From a virus, in IMG/VR virus record IMGVR_UViG_3300022745_000106, positions 1-35,029 of that record: 35,029 bases of DNA. The stretch is one strand, 5' to 3'. This document shows, one piece after another, positions 1 to 5,531 of this stretch. A program made the translations under genes and the position numbers. The stretch's first letter is position 1, and each line of letters begins with the position of its first letter. The notes below the pieces were generated by a model, which was not told the DNA's origin, searched no databases, and worked only from the letters and a program-made list of their open reading frames with translations.

Positions 1-39
1 CAACACATTCAAGGAAACACTCTTTTCGGTGAGGCGCTA

Positions 40-312
40 ATGGCGAAGAAAGTTTCTTTTGGGCCGAGAAAAGTGGCGACCGCTGGTGCGCGAGCAGTAA
101 TGACGGCGAACGGGGTTCGATTCGTCAACGCGGGGCCATACAATCCGGTGACTCACTTTGCGGGTTCTGGTGTTTCACCCACGACCGCACGCGGAAATGC
201 AGGCAAGTTTTCTGAGTACATCATCTTGTGGAACTACGTCGGCGGTGAACGCAAAACTTTTGTTCGGCACTTAGAGTGGGAGCACATCATTGTTGCTCGG
301 AGGCCACAATGA
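40..312 (+). CDS. Hypothetical protein, 90 aa
   Basis: I do not recognise this family. The 90-aa product is basic at its N-terminus (MAKKVSFGPRK) and rich in Gly/Ala in the first half. The second half is more hydrophobic and aromatic (YIILWNYVGG) and ends in a basic tail. There is no signal peptide, membrane helix or cysteine cluster. The ATG at 40 is preceded by a good ribosome-binding site (GGTGAGG, about 6 nt upstream). The stop codon overlaps the ATG of the next gene (ATGA at 309-312), so the two are translationally coupled. It lies on the plus strand, opposite to the long structural operon, and is part of a small gene set that continues beyond the left edge of the window. Confidence 0.7.
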   Translation: MAKKVSFGPRKVATAGARAVMTANGVRFVNAGPYNPVTHFAGSGVSPTTARGNAGKFSEYIILWNYVGGERKTFVRHLEWEHIIVARRPQ

Positions 313-491
313 AGATTTACAGCACAAACTACGTTCTCGTGTTTCGAGCAACGCACCCCACGCGAATAAAAATCAAGGATTTACCCGTCCAGGTGAAGTT
401 GACGAACAAAACTGCGCCGTATTTAACCGGAACGGTCATATCAGGACCACAGCACATTTTTTCAGCAAAAAAGTCGGACAGTCAGGGATGA
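309..491 (+). CDS. Hypothetical protein, 60 aa
   Basis: A small basic protein of unknown function (MKIYSTNYVLVFRATHPTR...) with a beta-strand-like N-terminus and a polar, Lys/Ser-rich end. A longer reading from 276 in the same frame is possible. I chose the ATG at 309 because a strong ribosome-binding site (CGGAGG) sits 5-6 nt upstream and the start overlaps the previous stop as ATGA, the usual coupled arrangement in phages. The next plus-strand gene follows 10 bp later. No domain, membrane segment or metal motif is visible. Confidence 0.6.
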   Translation: MKIYSTNYVLVFRATHPTRIKIKDLPVQVKLTNKTAPYLTGTVISGPQHIFSAKKSDSQG

Positions 492-501
492 GGCATACGC
501 G

Positions 502-1020
502 ATGATTTCGGAAGGTTTTACTGAGCGGTTGTTCACTGACCATTGGCTTGCACACTCTCCCTCTTTCTCAGAGGTCATCATTAACGCTGTGAGGCCGAGA
601 AATAACCCTTCCCCCTCCCCACTTACCTATGACGAGTTCCAAGCGATTCTAGGTAGCATTACGGGCAACGTAGCGGCTGCTTATGACAAGACCCTGTTCG
701 ATATGTTGACGAGAGCATCCTCCCCGCAACTTTTCGCCAATAAGCCGGTCACATTCCAGTTTGCTGTGAAACCGCCCAAAGAAAGTTTCTACCCGAACTT
801 TCCCACTAAGCCGTCTCCCAAGGGTGCGATCATCCAGCACACCGCCATTGACGAATGGGACCGCATTACCGAAGAAGCCGCCAAGAACTTGATTGCTCCC
901 AATCCCCGCCCACTTGCAGAAATCTTTGAGCAGGAAGCGATTGCCAGCGTCACCAAGGCCAACCCCACTGCCACTTCCATTGCCAGAAAAATATTCAGAA
1001 AAAATAATCGCCAAAAATAG
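502..1020 (+). CDS. Hypothetical protein, 172 aa
   Basis: A 172-aa soluble protein that I do not recognise. It has a Pro/Ser-rich patch near residues 35-45, a central segment with alternating hydrophobic and polar residues, and a basic C-terminus (KIFRKNNRQK) that could contact nucleic acid; that last point is inference from charge only. The ATG at 502 is preceded by AGGGATGAGG, a plausible ribosome-binding site. It is the last of three closely spaced plus-strand genes and converges on the terS-like gene, with a 240-bp gap holding only weak inverted repeats. The codon pattern and length favour this strand over the 167-aa minus-strand reading of the same DNA. Confidence 0.7.
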   Translation: MISEGFTERLFTDHWLAHSPSFSEVIINAVRPRNNPSPSPLTYDEFQAILGSITGNVAAAYDKTLFDMLTRASSPQLFANKPVTFQFAVKPPKESFYPNFPTKPSPKGAIIQHTAIDEWDRITEEAAKNLIAPNPRPLAEIFEQEAIASVTKANPTATSIARKIFRKNNRQK

Positions 1021-1238
1021 CCTGCGATTCCTTACCCCGTCGCCCCCATGCTCAGGGTTCGTGTGTGTCAGGTTTTGGCGGAAGCAGTGTGCCGTGCTCG
1101 ATGTGGTGCAGGGGCGGAATGTATGTGTGCCGGTCTTCTTCGGCCCATCCACTCGATTTCATGTCATTGCGCGTGATTGTGTGATGCGTGCATGTACTCG
1201 CGTTGTGTCTAGATCGCAATGAGTACACAGATTTTTAA

Positions 1239-1256
1239 TGGCATACATATATGCCA
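1239..1256. repeat. Short perfect inverted repeat between convergent genes
   Basis: TGGCATA - CATA - TATGCCA forms a 7-bp stem with a 4-nt loop, just past the stop of the terS-like gene. There is no adjacent T-tract in the direction of terS transcription, so it is not a standard intrinsic terminator. Two further 7-bp inverted repeats lie just upstream (1165-1171 with 1215-1221; 1193-1199 with 1221-1227). Apart from these, the 240-bp stretch from 1021 to 1260 shows nothing I can name. It may slow or end converging transcripts. Confidence 0.35.
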
Positions 1257-1260
1257 ATGG

Positions 1261-2235
1261 TTATGAGTCTTTCAAAAACTCATCATCCACAATCTCAGCA
1301 TCCACAATGTAAGAATCGTTCTCATATGCAGTGCTTTCTAAGGCGCGCCTAATAGGGGCATCTGGTACAGGCTTTCCTACCTCCACTTGTTCCAAGTATG
1401 TGACGGCTTCTTGGGAAGAAGGGTCTACGCCCAGGCTTTGCATCATTGCTTTAACAAAGTCTTGCTCTGTACCTTGGATAACTTGAACGCCGTTGTTCTG
1501 CACTGTAATCCCGAAGTGTTGGTGTAGTTCGTTGACTGTCTCTTCACCCACGCCCAAGATTCGATATTTCATATCCATGATTCGCATGAGCCGGTCGATC
1601 TGAGAAAGATCACCACTTGCACGTAGTTTGTCAGTGCAACGCATCATGTACTCATCGAGTCGTTGTAGATCAAGCAGCACAACATCCTTTGCCGCTTCCC
1701 ATTCTTGCTTGCGGAGGTAGTTGTCAATCGCGTTCTTTACTGCGCCTGCCGAGGAATAGGTTCCAGACATTGCATCCGCGATCTTCTGGTAACTGATACC
1801 GGCTTTGCGAAGTTCCAGTGCTTTGATTGCGTTTTCTCTGGCTTCGATTGCTTGCTTGCGTCGTTGGGCGATTTGGTTGGCCGTGTACTCTCGCTTCTTT
1901 TTCTTCAACCGCAGTTGCTTGGCAGTGAGTTTCTTTGCGGGAGGCTTACGAATCACTACCTTTCCGGCAAAGGGTCCACTATCGGGGATGAAGGATTCCC
2001 TCTTGCGGCGTGCTTCCTCTTCATTTATCTGTGCGAGTGCATCCTCAACACTGATTCCACGTTTGCGTGCAAGAACTTTACTGAGCCGGTGCTTGGATGC
2101 TTCAGAAAGCGGGTGAAAGACTTGCTGTTCCACTTCAGGAACAATGCCGGTAGTAGAGGTCAGTCGTGTGTTATTTCCTGGGAACTCTGAGGCTGTGTTG
2201 GATGCGGGGGAGGTTTTAAGGTGATCTACGCTCAT
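1261..2235 (-). CDS. terS: Putative terminase small subunit
   Basis: A 324-aa protein with the layout of a terminase small subunit. Residues 1-90 are polar. Residues 95-135 are strongly basic, with Lys/Arg runs. A helix-turn-helix follows at about 139-172 (LRKAGISYQKIADAM then a recognition-like helix). Residues 178-228 form a helical segment of the kind that oligomerises TerS rings (LLDLQRLDEYMMR ... GDLSQIDRLMRI ... YRILGV), followed by an acidic C-terminal tail. TerS would recognise the packaging site and regulate TerL. It is longer than many TerS proteins because of the N-terminal extension. The ATG at 2235 has an AAGGAG site 9 nt upstream. It is unusual in lying about 31 kb downstream of terL, beyond the lysis genes. 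A different DNA-binding regulator is the main alternative. Confidence 0.65.
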   Translation of the reverse strand: MSVDHLKTSPASNTASEFPGNNTRLTSTTGIVPEVEQQVFHPLSEASKHRLSKVLARKRGISVEDALAQINEEEARRKRESFIPDSGPFAGKVVIRKPPAKKLTAKQLRLKKKKREYTANQIAQRRKQAIEARENAIKALELRKAGISYQKIADAMSGTYSSAGAVKNAIDNYLRKQEWEAAKDVVLLDLQRLDEYMMRCTDKLRASGDLSQIDRLMRIMDMKYRILGVGEETVNELHQHFGITVQNNGVQVIQGTEQDFVKAMMQSLGVDPSSQEAVTYLEQVEVGKPVPDAPIRRALESTAYENDSYIVDAEIVDDEFLKDS

Positions 2236-2618
2236 AATGTCAGTCTCCTTCGGAAAAACGCTTCTGTCCTCTTGGGTAGGGAGCGTACACGAAAACGCTT
2301 TTGAAAATATGCGGCATGTACTATCCGCGTGTCAAGAGGTATTTCTTCTTTTCTTTTTCTTGCTCTTCTACCTATGCCTGACCCCTATGTGTCTCTCTAT
2401 GTGTAGGACCGATAGAGCATCCCTTTGACCTTTCCGCCGATTTTTGAAAATGGGCATGGTGCGCCCATCAGTGGCAAGAGATTTATCTTGACTTTTTGCT
2501 ATGGGCTGGGCGGCTGACGCTTCTGGGCGGGGCGCTCCCTCTTGCGCGATTTACTTTCATGTGTAAAGATCACTCAACTTTGTTTCTCAAACGGCTTTAA
2601 GAAAGGGAGTGAATCGTC
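2236..2618. promoter_or_regulatory. Divergent intergenic region with structured terS leader
   Basis: This 383-bp gap separates the minus-strand terS-like gene from the plus-strand zinc-finger gene, so promoters for both should lie here. I see no convincing -35/-10 pair; the best fragments are a TTGACT near 2487 and TAAAGAT near 2567, both weak. Positions 2268-2339 can fold as a three-way junction. The closing stem is CCTCTTG (2268-2274) with CAAGAGG (2333-2339). It encloses AGCGT/ACGCT (2282-2286 with 2295-2299) and GCGG/CCGC (2311-2314 with 2325-2328). The sequence AAAACGCTT occurs twice (near 2256 and 2292). If transcribed leftwards, this would be part of the terS 5' leader. Confidence 0.35.
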
Positions 2619-2777
2619 ATGGCAACCAACACTCGTACCGAAGTGAACCCTCTCGCCCAGAAGTATTTCTGCGATGTTCACGACCTTTGGACCCTGACCG
2701 GCGAGGATTGCTTGTTCTGTCAGGGACTTGAAGCGATGCCCGTTGCCCCGCGACCGTTGCAAACGGCAAGTCGCTAA
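2619..2777 (+). CDS. Small zinc-finger-like protein, 52 aa
   Basis: A 52-aa plus-strand gene. Its product has a compact Cys/His pattern, CDVH at residues 18-21 and CLFC at 31-34, consistent with binding one zinc ion; the function is unknown. Small proteins of this kind are common in actinophages and often have unknown or regulatory roles. The ATG at 2619 is preceded by GAAAGGGAG about 9 nt upstream, a strong ribosome-binding site. The minus-strand reading of the same DNA is less convincing. The gene is followed by a structured non-coding stretch and a terminator shared with the converging minus-strand locus. Confidence 0.7.
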   Translation: MATNTRTEVNPLAQKYFCDVHDLWTLTGEDCLFCQGLEAMPVAPRPLQTASR

Positions 2778-2814
2778 AACGCAAACTGAGGGTTAAGTCT
2801 CCTGTGGGCTAGCC

Positions 2815-2928
2815 AAGGTATGTACCTTCCAAGGTTCATCCGCTTGCGGCCCGTTCTAGGGGCTGCAAAGGTAGTTCTGTTCTACCCATCCCAAGTGGCG
2901 AACCCTTTCATCCTTCCCCTGGATGCAG
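2815..2928 (+). ncRNA. Candidate structured RNA / structured 3' UTR
   Basis: Downstream of the zinc-finger gene the plus strand can form several consecutive small hairpins. These are AAGGTA-TG-TACCTT (2815-2828), GCGGCCC with GGGCTGC (2846-2852 with 2860-2866, one G-U pair, 7-nt loop), GGTAG with CTACC (2870-2874 with 2882-2886, 7-nt loop) and CATCC with GGATG (2909-2913 with 2921-2925, 7-nt loop). The intrinsic terminator follows. No open reading frame of note covers this stretch. I infer a structured 3' UTR or a small RNA ending at the terminator. It does not fit a tRNA. Confidence 0.35.
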
Positions 2929-2969
2929 AAAAGTCCCCGTACCGTGTTAGTGGCGGCGCGGGGACTTTT
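2929..2969. terminator. Bidirectional intrinsic terminator
   Basis: A perfect 11-bp inverted repeat, AAAAGTCCCCG (2929-2939) with CGGGGACTTTT (2959-2969), with a 19-nt loop. On the plus strand it is followed by CCGTTTTT. The A/T-rich ends of the stem give a T-run in both directions. It lies exactly between a plus-strand gene and a minus-strand gene that converge, so it probably stops transcription from both sides. Confidence 0.8.
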
Positions 2970-2980
2970 CCGTTTTTGGG

Positions 2981-3166
2981 CTAGACGATTGCTTCCATTC
3001 CCAATGTTGCAGGGTCGGCGGCGATGACTCGACCGCTGTAATCATTCAACACTTCGTAGCCCATGCTCTTCAATCGGTTCGCTACCGAGTTCTGCGCTTC
3101 CTGCGGGTCGTCCACCGGCACGCAAATGTCCACTGCTATCCAAGTCTTTCCATCCACTTTTTTCAT
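2981..3166 (-). CDS. Hypothetical protein, 61 aa (possible 3' part of a split gene)
   Basis: The reading looks genuinely protein-coding: a strand-rich start (TWIAVDICVPV), then a helix (EAQNSVANRLKSMGYEV) and further strands. I do not recognise it. The ATG at 3166 is poorly supported, because the only purine-rich stretch (AGGGG) abuts the start codon. The upstream reading (3296-3042) overlaps it in another frame and has a good start. Removing one base from the run of six T (plus strand, 3158-3163) would join both into one 104-aa protein. It may therefore be the C-terminal part of one gene, either broken or mis-sequenced, or a separate overlapping gene. Confidence 0.5.
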   Translation of the reverse strand: MKKVDGKTWIAVDICVPVDDPQEAQNSVANRLKSMGYEVLNDYSGRVIAADPATLGMEAIV

Positions 3167-3296
3167 CCCCTGACTCGATGCGATTTCTTTTCACACGATT
3201 CGCCCAATAGGAGGCAACAGCGGATTGGAGCATTTCTTCCCATTGTTGACCCGAGAGAGTGAATGGCCGTTTTTGTTCTTTCGTCATTACACTCAC
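3042..3296 (-). CDS. Hypothetical protein, up to 84 aa (probable 5' part of a split gene)
   Basis: The first ~46 residues look real (MTKEQKRPFTLSGQQWEEM followed by an amphipathic helix and a basic stretch). The rest overlaps the 61-aa frame and reads like an out-of-frame shadow (SSGHLRAGGRPAGSAELG). It starts at GTG 3296 or ATG 3287, behind a very purine-rich ribosome-binding region (GAGGAAAGGGGAGGGG). It is the first minus-strand gene after the lysis cassette, separated from the endolysin by 115 bp with a possible terminator. The function is unknown. The likely intact product is the first 46 residues joined to the downstream frame across a homopolymer. Confidence 0.45.
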   Translation of the reverse strand: MSVMTKEQKRPFTLSGQQWEEMLQSAVASYWANRVKRNRIESGDEKSGWKDLDSSGHLRAGGRPAGSAELGSEPIEEHGLRSVE

Positions 3297-3329
3297 GCCC
3301 CTCCCCTTTCCTCTAACTCACCCAAAAGC

Positions 3330-3347
3330 CCTAGAACGGGGTCTAGG
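3330..3347 (-). terminator. Possible terminator downstream of the lysis cassette
   Basis: On the minus strand CCTAGA - CCCCGT - TCTAGG forms a 6-bp hairpin followed by GCTTTTGGG. It lies in the 115-bp gap after the endolysin gene, where the late operon would be expected to end. The stem is short and the T-run is only four bases, so the call is tentative. Confidence 0.35.
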
Positions 3348-3411
3348 AGCGATTGGGCGGCTAGACGGTTACGCAACTACCCAGAAAGGGCGCTCGCGTC
3401 TGATTTATGGC

Positions 3412-3876
3412 TTACTTGCCCGGCTTCTTGTACGGGAGCACCTTCACCGGAAGTGCGTACCCTTCAAGCCAGTCAGACCAGCCAAGGTACTTCATGTTCC
3501 AACCGCTCGGGCTAGAGAAAAATGGGAGAGCCTGCAACCCAACTTCGTTGATGATCGGGCTGTCGGTCGTCCACACGTAGCCAATCACGTCGGACTGAGT
3601 TGCAATGTGGCCGTAGCCAGTTCCATCGTGACGAACCCAGAAGTGAACCGCACCAACCGGCGCTTTCTTCGGGTCAGTGTGACGGTGCTTTGTCGGTGTC
3701 GCTTTCCACGCTGCAATCGCAGACGGTTGGAAGTGACCAGCCGGTACTTGCCATGCACGAGTGGCAACAGCAAGACAGTGGTTCAGGATTCCGAAACCGT
3801 ATGCGGTGTGAACGTGTGTGTCGCGCAACTTTTTGAGCGTGTTGGATACAGCCTGCCCACTCTTTTGCAGTGCCAT
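3412..3876 (-). CDS. Endolysin, CHAP/NlpC-P60-like cysteine peptidase
   Basis: A 154-aa single-domain protein that probably cleaves host peptidoglycan at the end of infection. It has the layout of a papain-like NlpC/P60-CHAP hydrolase: a catalytic-type cysteine at the start of a helix (NHCLAVATRAW, Cys34), then a strand carrying GAVHFWVRHDGTGYGHIA. His90 is the expected catalytic histidine, and a polar residue in the following VWTTD strand could be the third. There is no separate cell-wall-binding domain, although the C-terminal WSDWLEGY region is aromatic. It has no signal peptide, so release would depend on the holin gene immediately upstream (7-bp gap). The family assignment is by motif only. 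Confidence 0.7.
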   Translation of the reverse strand: MALQKSGQAVSNTLKKLRDTHVHTAYGFGILNHCLAVATRAWQVPAGHFQPSAIAAWKATPTKHRHTDPKKAPVGAVHFWVRHDGTGYGHIATQSDVIGYVWTTDSPIINEVGLQALPFFSSPSGWNMKYLGWSDWLEGYALPVKVLPYKKPGK

Positions 3877-3883
3877 GATTACC

Positions 3884-4234
3884 TCAGTTCTTAGGTGTAG
3901 TTGTTTTCTTAGCAGTGGTCTTCTTCACGGTGTTCACTGCTTTCTCGGCAACCTGAGCGGCAACGTCCTCAACCGCTTGTTCTTGCTCAACAGTGGTATG
4001 CGAGCCAACACCGTATTGACCCGTCAACTTTGTGAACCATGCAGCCGCGTAGGTGAGTGCGCTTCCAAAAACTGGAATGACCCATGCCCAACTTTGCGGA
4101 ATCACGTTGTCGAGAACGTGCTGGTTCACGATGAAGCCACCAACGCCAATCAGCGCGGCAATCGCTAACAGAATGAAGTGCCGAATCTGTGGACTGTATG
4201 AGTCCATCCATCCCTTTGCCTTACTCATAATCAT
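3884..4234 (-). CDS. Putative holin, two membrane segments
   Basis: A 116-aa protein. A short polar N-terminus is followed by a hydrophobic helix at about 17-39 (FILLAIAALIGVGGFIV), a turn and a second helix at about 48-68 (WVIPVFGSALTYAAAWF). A charged, Thr/Lys-rich tail (KKTTAKKTTTPKN) completes it. This is a typical small-holin layout: pores in the inner membrane that let the endolysin out. It directly precedes the endolysin gene. The ATG at 4234 gives only about 3 nt to the AAAGGG site. The second in-frame ATG at 4228 gives about 9 nt and is the likelier start. Dual starts six bases apart could also allow two holin forms, as known in other phages, but that is speculation here. Confidence 0.65.
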   Translation of the reverse strand: MIMSKAKGWMDSYSPQIRHFILLAIAALIGVGGFIVNQHVLDNVIPQSWAWVIPVFGSALTYAAAWFTKLTGQYGVGSHTTVEQEQAVEDVAAQVAEKAVNTVKKTTAKKTTTPKN

Positions 4235-4400
4235 CTACCCTTTCTTCGTGCGCTTCGTCGTTTTCGTCTTCTGTTGTATTGGCGGTGGTGAACCTCTCAA
4301 CAAAAGTCCAATGCCGTCCCCTTGGGAATAAGTAGTCGAGCGCACGAAACGCTGCCACTGACACGAACCCTATGAGTGCCGCCCATGCGGAGTCTTTCAC
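4221..4400 (-). CDS. Small one-TM lysis-cassette protein, 59 aa, GTG start
   Basis: A 59-aa gene with a GTG start at 4400. The GTG immediately follows the TGA of the upstream membrane protein, and AAAGGGG lies just upstream as the ribosome-binding site. Residues 5-25 (AWAALIGFVSVAAFRALDYLF) are a hydrophobic helix. The rest is basic and then strongly acidic (TTEDENDEAHEERVDDYE). Its end overlaps the start of the holin gene. Position, size and single membrane segment suggest a lysis accessory (second holin, antiholin or small spanin-like protein), but no family is recognised. The competing frame on the same strand (4569-4297) overlaps the 138-aa gene and reads as a shadow. Confidence 0.6.
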   Translation of the reverse strand: MKDSAWAALIGFVSVAAFRALDYLFPRGRHWTFVERFTTANTTEDENDEAHEERVDDYE

Positions 4401-4817
4401 TCATCCCCTTTCTTCCCCATCGTCCATCCCAAGACGAGCAAGGTATAGCCCAAGTGCGATCACAATAAAACAGCCAGATAACCAAAGTCCGAGGGAATGG
4501 AACTCTTGCTCTAAGGCGAAGAGTGTGAAACAGGAAGTCCATGTTCCGAAAGATAGATAAAGACTCCACTTTTCTACCGCAGAGTCAAAGCCCTTTCGCA
4601 TCAACCACGACACCAGTATAAGTGCCGCACCTGACAATGCCATAAGTCCAATGAGGTTGTCCCAAGGACTCACATGAACGTCAAGAGGAATGTCAATCAG
4701 GTCGCCGCCCAAGAACATCAAAGTTATAACGATGTTCGCTAGAAACAGCGAAAAGTGGAAAGGTCGGAACGGGCGTCCGGCAAATGACCACTTCAACACT
4801 TCTAGGTTCCTTGTCAT
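4401..4817 (-). CDS. Membrane protein with four predicted helices
   Basis: A 138-aa protein with four hydrophobic segments, at about 21-42, 54-73, 83-105 and 112-130. Its N-terminus is basic and its C-terminus acidic (ARLGMDDGEERG). It opens the presumed lysis cassette, ahead of the 59-aa one-TM protein, the holin candidate and the endolysin. Four-TM proteins at this position are frequent in actinophages and are usually annotated only as membrane proteins; a role in lysis timing or membrane disruption is inference. The ATG at 4817 has a GGAG site about 9 nt upstream. Cys96 is the lone notable residue in helix 3. Confidence 0.65.
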   Translation of the reverse strand: MTRNLEVLKWSFAGRPFRPFHFSLFLANIVITLMFLGGDLIDIPLDVHVSPWDNLIGLMALSGAALILVSWLMRKGFDSAVEKWSLYLSFGTWTSCFTLFALEQEFHSLGLWLSGCFIVIALGLYLARLGMDDGEERG

Positions 4818-4829
4818 TGTAGATTTCTC

Positions 4830-5531
4830 CTACGCCGCATTACCAATGCGAGCGACTGACAGTTGTGGGGTTTGCGTTCCCAAAACCGGAGTCATTGCAG
4901 CGCCAGTGTCTTGCCACATACCAGCCGTGACAAGTTCCCCACCCACTGACTTGAACAATGCAGATGTAGACAGCCAGTGACCGGCTGCGTTGCTCGCCGG
5001 AGACATAAGTGCTGACTCACCGATTGCTGTGCCATTAGCAGTGACGTAAAACAAGCGGCGAGTGACAGAAGCAACACTGACTCCTGGCAACTGCACCGTC
5101 GCGTTGATCTGGTAGATGCCACCTGGAAGCGGCAACTTGATTGACGCACCACCCGCGTTATACATGCCATATGGGTCATGGATAACGGCATCGAACGTCA
5201 AGTTCGTGTTTGTTGTTGTCGGTACTGATTGAGCAATGGCTTGGTAGAGAATGCACGCGGCATTCATTCCACCGTTACCTGCGAGTGGTCCGAGAATAAG
5301 CCAACCGTTAGGGGTTGGCCCAACCCACACTGTCTCCCCAACCACGGGAAAGTACGAGGCAAGGTATTTCAGGTAGATAACCGCACCGTCAACTGATACG
5401 GGAATCTTCCTGTTGGTCTGAACGTCCGTTGCGGTGAACGTTTGAACAACACCCTGCTTCATGTTGTATTGCCGTGGCGTATTTGCTTTCTTGACCACCT
5501 TGGCGATCTTGCGAATATTCTGCTGAGTCAT
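4830..5531 (-). CDS. Tail-tip protein: OB-like domain plus C1q/TNF-like domain
   Basis: A 233-aa protein in two parts. Residues ~20-80 look like a small beta-barrel of the OB kind often found at tail tips (QTFTATDVQTN, VDGAVIYLKYL, then VGPTPNGWLILGPL). Residues ~90-233 resemble a C1q/TNF-like jelly roll (NLTFDAVIHDPYGMY, then LPLPGGIYQINATVQL and RRLFYVTANG). Such domains usually form trimers that bind cell-surface sugars or proteins. It is the last gene of the tail block and starts at the stop of the hub-like gene (1-bp overlap). I infer a receptor-binding or tail-tip component. Confidence 0.6.
   Translation of the reverse strand: MTQQNIRKIAKVVKKANTPRQYNMKQGVVQTFTATDVQTNRKIPVSVDGAVIYLKYLASYFPVVGETVWVGPTPNGWLILGPLAGNGGMNAACILYQAIAQSVPTTTNTNLTFDAVIHDPYGMYNAGGASIKLPLPGGIYQINATVQLPGVSVASVTRRLFYVTANGTAIGESALMSPASNAAGHWLSTSALFKSVGGELVTAGMWQDTGAAMTPVLGTQTPQLSVARIGNAA

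Noticed and set aside
649-1152. A 167-aa minus-strand open frame opposite the 172-aa gene
   Set aside because: It is antisense to a better-supported gene with a ribosome-binding site, and its composition (many Arg, Gly, Cys, His scattered) is typical of a shadow frame.
1239-1256. The perfect inverted repeat as a full intrinsic terminator for terS
   Set aside because: No T-run follows the stem in the terS direction and the stem is A/T-rich; listed only as an inverted repeat.
2237-2428. A 63-aa plus-strand open frame in the divergent intergenic region
   Set aside because: Its start overlaps the ribosome-binding region of the terS-like gene, it has no ribosome-binding site of its own, and its hydrophobicity comes from a CT-rich tract.
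2815-2925. A possible tRNA, because several 5-7-bp stems have 7-nt loops
   Set aside because: No consistent acceptor stem, no normal D-arm, the T-loop-like loop lacks the conserved A, and the anticodon-like loop has a pyrimidine at position 37.
4297-4569. A 90-aa minus-strand frame in the lysis region
   Set aside because: It overlaps the four-TM gene and the 59-aa gene in another frame; those two have proper starts and membrane segments, while this reading has none.
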